Origin: an uncultured Achromobacter sp. | Lineage (GTDB): Bacteria; Pseudomonadota; Gammaproteobacteria; Burkholderiales; Burkholderiaceae_B | DNA length: 7,217 bases | Assembly (NCBI GenBank): GCA_913775005.1 | Contig: CAJYKY010000405.1 | Span: 1 to 7,217, forward strand | Reading direction: 5' to 3' | In this document: one piece after another, positions 1-4,856 of the stretch | Position numbering within the stretch: the stretch's first letter is position 1 | How the letters are laid out: every line of letters starts with the position of its first letter | Program-made: the position numbers and the translations under genes | The notes under the pieces: model-generated | Told to the model about the DNA's origin: nothing | Databases searched by the model: none | Seen by the model: only the letters and a program-made list of their open reading frames with translations

Positions 1-1
1 G

Positions 2-949
2 GCGCGCGGCGGCATCCTGCGCGAAGGGCTGGCGTTCGACCGCTGCAACGTGGCCATCGTCACCAACATCGGCATGGGCGACCACCTGGGCCTGGGCTAC
101 ATCAGCACCGTGGAAGACCTGGCCGTCGTCAAGCGCGTCATCGTCCAGCACGTGCATCCTTCAGGCACGGCAGTGCTGAACGCCGCCGACCCGATCGTGG
201 CCGAGATGGCGGCAAGCTGCCCGGGGTCCATCACCTACTTTGCTGAAGACCGCAATCACCCGGTGCTGGCCACGCATCGCGCGCAGGGGCTGCGTTCGGT
301 GTATCGCGACGGCGACGCCATCGTGGCCGCGCAAGGCGCCGACGAAACCCGTTTCCCGCTGGCGGACATCCCCCTCACCCGCGACGGCACGATCACGTTC
401 CAGGTGGAAAACGCCATGGCGTCGATTGCCGCCGCGTGGGCCTTGAACCTGGACTGGGACATCGTGCGCCGCGGGCTGGCCACCTTCGTCAACGATGCGC
501 AAACCGCGCCCGGCCGCTTCAATGTGTTCGACTACCGGGGCGCCACGGTCATTGCCGACTACGGCCACAACCCCGACGCCATCCTGGCGCTGGTACGCGC
601 CGTGGACGCCATGCCGGCCAAGCGCCGTTCGGTCGTCATCAGCGGGGCGGGCGACCGCCGCGATGAAGACATCCGTATGCAGACGGAAATCCTGGGCGCG
701 GCGTTCGACGACGTGCTGCTGTACCAAGACCAATGCCAACGCGGCCGCGCTGACGGCGAAGTGCTGGCCTTATTGCAGCAGGGTCTGGTGGGCGCGCCGC
801 GCACCCAGCACATCGAAGAGATCCATGGTGAATTCCTGGCCATCGACACGGCGCTGGCGCGGCTGTCGGCGGGCGACCTGTGCCTGATCCTGGTGGATCA
901 GGTGGAAGAGGCGCTGGACCACATCGCACGCCGCATCAGCGAAAGCTGA
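2..949 (+). CDS. cphA: Cyanophycin synthetase, C-terminal part (5' end outside window)
   Basis: Cyanophycin synthetase builds the storage polymer multi-L-arginyl-poly-L-aspartate in the cytoplasm, using ATP. The reading frame is open from base 2, so the gene starts upstream; 315 C-terminal residues are present of a protein usually near 870. The visible part is the Mur-ligase-like module: it opens with ARGGILREGLAFDRC and then VTNIG.GDHLGLG, both typical of CphA, followed by VLNAADP, ENAMASIAAAWAL, APGRFNVF and DYGHNPDAI, the last two being the conserved Mur-ligase C-terminal-lobe motifs, and then SGAGDRRDEDI. By family knowledge this module adds arginine, while the ATP-grasp module that adds aspartate would lie upstream. 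The GTG at base 50 is an internal codon, not the start. The frame is intact to a TGA stop, with a strong terminator 45 bases on. Which cphA paralogue this is cannot be told from the C-terminus alone. Confidence 0.95.
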   Translation, partial: ARGGILREGLAFDRCNVAIVTNIGMGDHLGLGYISTVEDLAVVKRVIVQHVHPSGTAVLNAADPIVAEMAASCPGSITYFAEDRNHPVLATHRAQGLRSVYRDGDAIVAAQGADETRFPLADIPLTRDGTITFQVENAMASIAAAWALNLDWDIVRRGLATFVNDAQTAPGRFNVFDYRGATVIADYGHNPDAILALVRAVDAMPAKRRSVVISGAGDRRDEDIRMQTEILGAAFDDVLLYQDQCQRGRADGEVLALLQQGLVGAPRTQHIEEIHGEFLAIDTALARLSAGDLCLILVDQVEEALDHIARRISES

Positions 950-994
950 GCCGGCCGGCAAGGGCAAAGGCGGAGGCCTTAGCCATAGGCACAC

Positions 995-1024
995 AAACGG
1001 GGCGCTTCACAGCGCCCCGTTTTT
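995..1024 (+). terminator. Rho-independent terminator of cphA
   Basis: An 11-bp perfect stem (995-1005 pairing with 1012-1022, core ACGGGGCGC) has a six-base loop TTCACA and runs into T1020-T1024. It lies 45 bases after the cphA stop. On the other strand the T-run is short and broken (TTTGTGTG), so it would terminate the convergent lipoprotein gene less efficiently, though the hairpin is shared. Confidence 0.9.
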
Positions 1025-1066
1025 CGTTCGCGGCAAAGGCGGACGAGCCGCCGCGCGATGCTGCGA

Positions 1067-1189
1067 TCAGCTGGCCGAGGCGCCTACCGCCGGCGCCAAG
1101 GCCTGATACCGGTCTGTCACGTGGGTGCATCCCACGGCCGCCAGCGCGGCAAGCGTCAACAAGATCGCGCTGCAAAGTCGTTGCGTCAT
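1067..1189 (-). CDS. Small predicted lipoprotein (40 aa)
   Basis: This short gene encodes MTQRLCSAILLTLAALAAVG followed by CTHVTDRYQALAPAVGASAS. The first 20 residues look like a type II signal peptide: a basic residue near the start (R4), a hydrophobic core of Leu/Ala/Ile, and a lipobox-like AAVGC with C21 as the lipidation site. The mature peptide would be only 20 residues. The start is well supported: AGGAGGA sits at 1198-1204, eight bases before the ATG. A second cysteine (C6) lies in the signal region. The gene converges on cphA and diverges from the csbD group. No residue after +1 suggests inner-membrane retention, so an outer-membrane fate is inferred. I recognise no family. It could resemble entericidin-type small lipoproteins in size only. 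An overlapping 92-codon frame here is not preferred because it has no comparable ribosome site or signal. Confidence 0.7.
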   Translation of the reverse strand: MTQRLCSAILLTLAALAAVGCTHVTDRYQALAPAVGASAS

Positions 1190-1197
1190 GCGTGCAT

Positions 1198-1204
1198 TCC
1201 TCCT
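1198..1204 (-). promoter_or_regulatory. Ribosome binding site that fixes the lipoprotein start
   Basis: On the minus strand the sequence reads AGGAGGA, a near-perfect anti-Shine-Dalgarno match, with an eight-base spacer to the ATG ending at 1189. It is the main reason for calling the small lipoprotein gene in this frame. Confidence 0.75.
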
Positions 1205-1237
1205 GTTCCATCAATGAGCCGTTGTGCTGCGGATAAG

Positions 1238-1243
1238 ACTATA
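1238..1243 (-). promoter_or_regulatory. Possible -10 element of the small lipoprotein gene
   Basis: TATAGT on the minus strand (5 of 6 to TATAAT) lies 49 bases upstream of the lipoprotein start. No recognisable -35 hexamer stands 16-18 bases further upstream, where GC-rich sequence and the tandem 9-mer at 1262-1279 are found. If this is a promoter it would need an activator or a different sigma factor. The call is weak. Confidence 0.3.
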
Positions 1244-1261
1244 CCGGCGCCGCATATTCCG

Positions 1262-1279
1262 CGTATCTCCCGTATCTCC
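1262..1279. repeat. Tandem 9-bp direct repeat CGTATCTCC x2
   Basis: Two perfect adjacent copies of CGTATCTCC (1262-1270 and 1271-1279) lie in the intergenic region between the lipoprotein and csbD genes. They fall about where a -35 or activator site would be for the TATAGT on the minus strand. Function is unknown. Confidence 0.6.
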
Positions 1280-1316
1280 CGTTACTAGCCCCGCTCAAAA
1301 GGGGACAAAACATTGC

Positions 1317-1404
1317 GCAAATGTAACTCTTGCAGAGTGAAAAGCGTGTGTTCTTTTCCGTCGAAAATCGCGCTTCGCCGCCCTTATTTGGCTGTTACAT
1401 TTGC
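1317..1404. repeat. 11-bp perfect inverted repeat pair upstream of csbD
   Basis: GCAAATGTAAC at 1317-1327 is matched exactly by its reverse complement GTTACATTTGC at 1394-1404, with 66 bases between the arms and about 77 bases centre to centre. The flanking bases on both sides do not pair, so the match is exactly 11. It may be two oppositely oriented sites for one regulator, or the base of a long stem-loop. Both copies are upstream of the TTGACA at 1417. Confidence 0.7.
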
Positions 1405-1416
1405 CGACAGCCAGGT

Positions 1417-1446
1417 TTGACAGACCCCCAGGGCCGCTTTTACGTT
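1417..1446 (+). promoter_or_regulatory. Candidate sigma-70-type promoter for the csbD operon
   Basis: TTGACA at 1417-1422 is a perfect -35 hexamer. The best -10 at usual spacing is TACGTT (1441-1446, 18-base spacer), which matches TATAAT at only three positions. It lies about 90 bases before csbD, and its -10 overlaps the left arm of the dyad at 1435-1480, so a protein bound there could block or shape initiation. The weak -10 could mean an alternative stress sigma factor or a different real start site. Confidence 0.35.
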
Positions 1447-1480
1447 AGGGGCTAGCTGATCAGCGTCCAACGTAACCGCG
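1435..1480 (+). promoter_or_regulatory. Nested dyad in csbD upstream region (operator or leader hairpin)
   Basis: TTACGTT (1440-1446) pairs with AACGTAA (1469-1475). Beyond a two-base mismatch on each side, CGC (1435-1437) pairs with GCG (1478-1480). Inside sits the perfect 10-bp palindrome GCTGATCAGC (1455-1464), whose centre is offset by two bases from the outer dyad. As RNA this would be a branched or bulged stem-loop in the csbD leader; as DNA it is a symmetric candidate operator. It is not followed by a T-run, so it is not a terminator. Confidence 0.55.
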
Positions 1481-1537
1481 ATCACAGGATTCATCGGCCA
1501 TGAACCCAGTGACGCTTCCAGACAAAGAGAGGTCACC

Positions 1538-1738
1538 ATGAATAACGACATCATCGCCGGCAAGTGGAAGCAACTGACCGGTAAGGCCAAGGCGGCTTGG
1601 GGTGAGCTCACCGACGACGAATTGACCCGCACGGAAGGTAATGCCGAACGTCTGGCTGGTTTGATCCAGGAACGTTATGGCCGCACCAAGGAAGAAGCCC
1701 AGAAGGAAGTCCGGGATTTCTTCGACCGCAATCCCTGA
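1538..1738 (+). CDS. CsbD family stress protein
   Basis: This 66-residue hydrophilic protein matches the CsbD family (YjbJ in E. coli): it begins MNNDIIAGKWKQLTGKAKAAWGELTDD, the family hallmark being xGKWKQxxGKxKxxWG, continues with LTRTEGNAERLAGLIQERYGRTKEEAQKEV and ends at DFFDRNP. Length is normal for the family. It has no signal peptide or membrane segment, so it is cytosolic. CsbD proteins are induced in general stress responses in several bacteria, but their biochemical role is unknown. The start is supported by AGAGAGG at 1526-1532, five bases before the ATG. It is the first gene of a co-directional trio with a DUF1328 gene 44 bases downstream and a BON-domain gene beyond, all plausible envelope or osmotic stress genes. 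Confidence 0.93.
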   Translation: MNNDIIAGKWKQLTGKAKAAWGELTDDELTRTEGNAERLAGLIQERYGRTKEEAQKEVRDFFDRNP

Positions 1739-1782
1739 TTTAACCCCCGCCTTGATCGGTCGAAACCACAGGAGAAGCTGAC

Positions 1783-1947
1783 ATGTTGCATTACGCCGTA
1801 GTTTTCTTCGTTATCGCGATCATCGCGGCGGTTCTCGGCTTTGGCGGCATTGCCGCCGGGGCCGCGGGTATCGCCAAGATCCTGTTCTTTGTCTTCCTGG
1901 TGCTGGCGCTCTTGTCCATCTTGAGCGGCGCACTTCGAAAGAAATAG
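1783..1947 (+). CDS. DUF1328 (YtjA-type) small membrane protein
   Basis: The 54-residue product starts MLHYAVVFFVIAIIAAVLGF, continues GGIAAGAAGIAKILFFVFLV and ends in SGALRKK. This is the characteristic pattern of DUF1328/YtjA proteins: two hydrophobic helices (about residues 4-19 and 30-48) joined by a Gly/Ala-rich turn with the typical GGIAAGAAGIAK, and a basic C-terminus that should stay in the cytoplasm. It is an inner-membrane protein of unknown function. AGGAGA at 1770-1775 lies seven bases before the ATG. It follows the CsbD gene by 44 bases and is probably co-transcribed with it. A hairpin at 1988-2015 separates it from the BON gene. Confidence 0.9.
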   Translation: MLHYAVVFFVIAIIAAVLGFGGIAAGAAGIAKILFFVFLVLALLSILSGALRKK

Positions 1948-1987
1948 AACACGCCGATAGCACGCATACCCCACTAGCACGTTGAAC

Positions 1988-2015
1988 GCCTGGCGCCAGA
2001 CGAATCGCGCCAGGC
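1988..2015 (+). other. Intercistronic hairpin between DUF1328 and BON genes
   Basis: GCCTGGCGC (1988-1996) and GCGCCAGGC (2007-2015) form a 9-bp perfect stem with a ten-base loop. The left arm also contains the self-palindrome TGGCGCCA (1991-1998). No T-run follows (AATATG), so simple termination is unlikely. It ends nine bases before the Shine-Dalgarno core of the BON gene and could stabilise a processed 3' end or modulate BON translation; this is inference. Confidence 0.6.
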
Positions 2016-2023
2016 AATATGAA

Positions 2024-2029
2024 AAGGAG
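2024..2029 (+). promoter_or_regulatory. Ribosome binding site that decides the BON-gene start
   Basis: AAGGAG lies seven bases before the ATG at 2037. An in-frame ATG at 2019 is further upstream, but this site would fall inside its coding sequence, and the ATG at 2019 itself has no good site before it. The 2037 start also gives a cleaner signal peptide. Confidence 0.75.
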
Positions 2030-2036
2030 TACGACT

Positions 2037-2375
2037 ATGGAAATTCGTAAGCTGATCGCCGCCGCCGCACTGGGAACTGGCGCTGTTTTCACTTCCATGG
2101 CATTTGCGGCCGATGATGGCAAGCCCAAGCAGTCCGTGGGTGAGTATGCCTCCGACGCAACGGTGACCACCAAGGTGAAGGCCGCCTTTGTTGCCGACAA
2201 GCAATTGAGCGCGTTGGAAATTGCCGTCGAAACCAACAACGGCGTTGCCACGCTGACCGGTACCGTGGGCACGGCGGCTGAAGCCGATCATGCCGCAACC
2301 GTCGCCCGTGGCGTGGAAGGGGTCAAGCAAGTGATGAACAACATCAAGGTCGACCCGGCCAAGAACCGCAAGTAA
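2037..2375 (+). CDS. Exported single-BON-domain protein (OsmY-like)
   Basis: The 112-residue product begins MEIRKLIAAAALGTGAVFTS and has a signal peptide ending near MAFA-A (cleavage about residue 23-24), so the mature protein should be periplasmic. The rest is one BON domain: VGEYASDATVTTKVKAAFVA, then LSALEIAVETNNGVATLTGT with the conserved glycine turn, and EADHAATVARGVEGVKQVMN followed by NIKV. BON domains are thought to bind membrane phospholipid; E. coli OsmY has two and is induced by osmotic and stationary-phase stress, whereas this protein has one. The start at 2037 is preferred over 2019 because of the AAGGAG at 2024-2029. It is the last gene of the CsbD/DUF1328/BON group and is followed 32 bases later by a strong terminator. 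OsmY-like describes class, not orthology. Confidence 0.88.
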   Translation: MEIRKLIAAAALGTGAVFTSMAFAADDGKPKQSVGEYASDATVTTKVKAAFVADKQLSALEIAVETNNGVATLTGTVGTAAEADHAATVARGVEGVKQVMNNIKVDPAKNRK

Positions 2376-2407
2376 GACGGCCGCACTCCATACTGAGGCC
2401 TAGAGAG

Positions 2408-2442
2408 AAAACGGCGCCTGCATCAGCAGGCGCCGTTTTTTT
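2408..2442 (+). terminator. Strong terminator after the BON gene, probably bidirectional
   Basis: A 13-bp stem (2408-2420 with 2427-2439, core ACGGCGCCTG) closes on a six-base loop CATCAG, or a tetraloop if C2421-G2426 pairs. T2436-T2442 follow. Read on the minus strand the same hairpin ends in TTTTC, and the convergent phzF-like gene stops 15 bases away, so it can serve both transcription units. Confidence 0.92.
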
Positions 2443-2457
2443 ATGCGGCCTTCGTCT

Positions 2458-3330
2458 TCAGATCGTGACGACGCCGCGGCCGATTTCCAGCGCGCGGCCA
2501 CCCACTTGAATACGGCCGTCTTCCTGCACGTCCAGCAACAGGCGGCACGGGCGGCCCATCTGATCGCCCTGCTCGACCAGGATGTTGATGGGCAAGGCAC
2601 GCTTCTGATGGATCAGCCAGCCGCCCAGGTTGGCGCAGGCCGAACCCGTGCCCGCATCTTCGTCCACGCCGCCACCGGCCTTGGCGAAAAAGTAGCGGGC
2701 CACGACGACCTGCCGCGCGTCCTGCACATTGCCTTCGTCGAAGGCGAACACATACAAGGTCTTGCGGCCCAGGCTGCTGGTCTGCCACCGGTTCAACTTC
2801 GAGGAATCCGGCGCGGCGCGGCGGACGGCGTCCACGCTGGCCAGCGGCACCAGCAGCTGATCGGCGCCCGTGTCCACCCAGATCGGATCGCCCAACAGAT
2901 CGTCGGCGCTCAGCCCGACCAGGCCGGCGATCTCGGCGCGGTCCAGTTCAGGCGCGGCGGTGCGCACGCCTTCGGGACATGGGGCGGTGAAGGTCCAGGC
3001 GTCGCCACGCGCTTCGACAGGCACCACGCCCGCCTTGAATTCCAGCGTCAGCGCATCGCCCGTCTGGCGCAGGTCGCGCACCACTTGCGAGGTGCCGATG
3101 GTGGGATGGCCCGCGAACTTCATTTCGTAGCCGGGCGTAAAGATGCGCACCTGCGCGTCAGCTTGGTCGGACGGCAGGATGAACGTCGTTTCAGACAGAT
3201 TGAATTGCGCGGCCAGGTTCAGCATCGTGGCGTCATCCATGCCGCGCGCGTCTTCAAACACGCAAAGCTGATTGCCGCCAAAAGTGGTGGACGCAAAAAC
3301 GTTAAGCAGGCGAAACGCGTAGGAATTCAT
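2458..3330 (-). CDS. PhzF family isomerase/epimerase
   Basis: The 290-residue product has the marks of the PhzF superfamily, enzymes with a two-lobed diaminopimelate-epimerase-like fold. The N-terminal lobe opens with FRLLNVFASTTFGGNQLCVF (residues 6-25), carries the catalytic glutamate in NLSET (E47) and the GHPTIGT loop (74-80). The C-terminal lobe has the second active-site loop DEDAGTGSACANLGGWL (223-239) and the QMGRP strand (257-261). Length is typical (about 260-300). The true substrate is unknown; PhzF itself acts in phenazine synthesis, but no phenazine genes are seen, and most relatives are uncharacterised. The ATG at 3330 is chosen because the family core starts immediately after it, although its ribosome site is poor; a TTG at 3381 would add 17 residues of unlike sequence. 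It lies 89 bases downstream of ftrD on the same strand and may be read through from it. Confidence 0.9.
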   Translation of the reverse strand: MNSYAFRLLNVFASTTFGGNQLCVFEDARGMDDATMLNLAAQFNLSETTFILPSDQADAQVRIFTPGYEMKFAGHPTIGTSQVVRDLRQTGDALTLEFKAGVVPVEARGDAWTFTAPCPEGVRTAAPELDRAEIAGLVGLSADDLLGDPIWVDTGADQLLVPLASVDAVRRAAPDSSKLNRWQTSSLGRKTLYVFAFDEGNVQDARQVVVARYFFAKAGGGVDEDAGTGSACANLGGWLIHQKRALPINILVEQGDQMGRPCRLLLDVQEDGRIQVGGRALEIGRGVVTI

Positions 3331-3419
3331 GAAGAGGCGAGTCACAGGAAGAGCGCCGGCCAGTCCGGCGAGGGCTTCCAATGTATCGCAGCGAATCGCG
3401 CGCGGCTATCAAGCAGTAC

Positions 3420-4817
3420 TTACCAGATTGCAAAGAAAAACACCCAGGCCATGCAGAACGGCGCCAGGCCCGCAGCCAGCACAAGCCAGGCGGCCGCCTT
3501 GCGCCACGTGCTTGCCAGACGCGGCTTGAGCAGGCGCACAAAGAGGCGCAGGGTCCACAGCACGGCCAGCGTCAACAGCGTAAAGCGCACCGGGCCGGCC
3601 CACGCGGCTTGCACGCCTTCATGCTTGAGCAGATTGACCGTGGTGGCCGACAGCCCCAGGAACACGCCGATGCCGGCCGACGGAATCAACGCTTGCGCCA
3701 GCTTGTGCACGCCCGGGCGGATCCAGCGCGTGGCCCGCTCGGCCGCTTGCGGCGCGGCGGGCGCCAGGCGGTCGGCGATCCACAACGACAGGAAGCTTGC
3801 GCCGCCCACAATGACGGTCGCGCCAACCACAAACAGCAGGATGCCCGCGCCGTCCAGCCACGAGAAGCTGTCGTTCACGTCGGGGTAGTGGGTCAGGATG
3901 AACCAGGGCGCGTTGTCCATCAACGGCCACATGATGTCGTGCTCGACCAGCCACGTCGCGGCCCATTGCTTGGCCGTCACGTACCAGGGGCTGGCGCTCC
4001 ACAGAAAGGCGCCAATCGCAATACCCATCAGGCCGAAGCACAGCAGCGCCGTTTGCCAGGCGTCGCCATCGGCGACATTGACGATTTCTTCTTCAGGCGA
4101 ACGCGGCGTCAGCGCAATCGCGCCACGGTAGCCGCTGCATCGTCCACAGACATGGCAGTCGCCCGCGCCCTTCATGTGGCGCAGCGGCACCAGCGGCGCA
4201 CAGTTGATGGGTTCAATGCGGATGACGGGGTGACGCCACTTTTCTTCGTCGACCTTGAAATGCCACGGGGCCAGCTTGGCCAGCAGATTGAACACGCCAT
4301 TGACCGGGCACAGATACTTGCACCACACGCGCTTGCTGCGGCCATAGCGCCAGCCGACAATCATCGCTGCCACCGTCGAGCCGCCCAGCACCGCCAACAC
4401 CGCCAGCGGATATTGGTACACGCTGACCAGCTGGCCGTAGACCGTCGTCAATGCAAACGCCACGAACGGCCAGCCGCCCCAACGCATCCATTTGGGAATG
4501 GCGCGGCCCTGCCCGCGTTCGCTGGCCCATTCGCTCAGCATGCCTTCGGGGCATAACCAGCCACACCAGGCGCGGCCCAGGATCGGCATGGAAATCAGCA
4601 CGAACGGCCACCACACGCCCCAGAAGGCGAACTGCGCCACGATGGTCAGATTGTTGAATACCGAGGCCGTATTGCCGGGCAACGGCAAGATGGCGGGCAC
4701 GATCAAAAGGAACGCGTATATCGCGACAATGCCCCACTGAAGCTTGCGCAACAGCGGGGCATGGTCACGGAGAAAGTCGGCGATCCGGGAGGTCACCCTC
4801 CCGAGTACAGCTGCCAT
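3420..4817 (-). CDS. ftrD: FtrD, polytopic iron-sulfur membrane protein of ferrous iron uptake
   Basis: The 465-residue protein has about eight or more membrane helices (for example near 27-45, 56-80, 115-155, 255-275, 325-347, 378-396, 408-425, 441-463). Two membrane-edge motifs of the NapH/NosR/CcoG type are present, RAWCGWLCPEG (C85, C89) and RVWCKYLCPVNG (C166, C170), then a soluble segment with C206 and CHVCGRC (C221, C224, C227). This suits an electron carrier linking the quinone or cytoplasmic side to the periplasmic Ftr proteins; in Bordetella and Brucella FtrD is assigned this ferredoxin-like role. Only one cysteine group remains, lacking the usual CxxxCP end, so C206 is the likely fourth ligand. 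The ATG at 4817, with GAAGG upstream, is preferred over the TTG two codons earlier. It follows ftrC by 39 bases. Position after ftrABC makes the FtrD call much safer than sequence similarity to NapH alone. Confidence 0.92.
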   Translation of the reverse strand: MAAVLGRVTSRIADFLRDHAPLLRKLQWGIVAIYAFLLIVPAILPLPGNTASVFNNLTIVAQFAFWGVWWPFVLISMPILGRAWCGWLCPEGMLSEWASERGQGRAIPKWMRWGGWPFVAFALTTVYGQLVSVYQYPLAVLAVLGGSTVAAMIVGWRYGRSKRVWCKYLCPVNGVFNLLAKLAPWHFKVDEEKWRHPVIRIEPINCAPLVPLRHMKGAGDCHVCGRCSGYRGAIALTPRSPEEEIVNVADGDAWQTALLCFGLMGIAIGAFLWSASPWYVTAKQWAATWLVEHDIMWPLMDNAPWFILTHYPDVNDSFSWLDGAGILLFVVGATVIVGGASFLSLWIADRLAPAAPQAAERATRWIRPGVHKLAQALIPSAGIGVFLGLSATTVNLLKHEGVQAAWAGPVRFTLLTLAVLWTLRLFVRLLKPRLASTWRKAAAWLVLAAGLAPFCMAWVFFFAIW

Positions 4818-4856
4818 GGTCAAACCTTCATTGTTCAGTCCGGTATCACGCCGGAA

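Larger units (their letters stand above)
1190..1537. other. Divergent intergenic region between lipoprotein gene and csbD
   Basis: No convincing full-length gene lies in these 348 bases. They hold the putative -10 of the lipoprotein gene, the tandem 9-mer, an octamer palindrome TTGCGCAA (1313-1320), a small hairpin ACTCT-TGC-AGAGT (1326-1338), an 11-bp inverted repeat pair (1317-1327 and 1394-1404), a perfect TTGACA at 1417-1422, a nested dyad at 1435-1480, and a 13-codon open frame at 1500-1541. The density of symmetric elements suggests regulation of the csbD transcription unit, but none is proven. Confidence 0.7.

Noticed and set aside
50..52. GTG as start of the cphA frame
   Set aside because: The conserved CphA motif ARGGILREGL lies upstream in the same frame, so the gene continues beyond the window edge.
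936..1214. 92-codon minus-strand frame overlapping the lipoprotein gene
   Set aside because: It runs through the cphA terminator into cphA, lacks any domain, and the 40-residue lipoprotein frame has the better ribosome site and a signal peptide.
1289..1304. CCCC-GCTCAAAA-GGGG hairpin as a terminator
   Set aside because: Only four base pairs, long loop and no T-run on either strand next to the stem.
2443..3888. 481-codon plus-strand open frame opposite phzF and ftrD
   Set aside because: It is antisense to two well-supported genes, has no recognisable domain, and has the Arg/Ala/Gln/His-rich composition expected of an antisense frame in GC-rich DNA.
3381..4556. 391-codon plus-strand open frame opposite ftrD
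   Set aside because: Low-complexity Arg/His/Gln/Ala composition and complete overlap with ftrD, whose membrane and cysteine motifs are clear.
3420..4817. Annotation as NapH, NosR or CcoG
   Set aside because: The membrane CxxxCP motifs are shared, but the double ferredoxin motif is absent and the gene sits in a complete ftrABC context, with no nap, nos or cco genes nearby.
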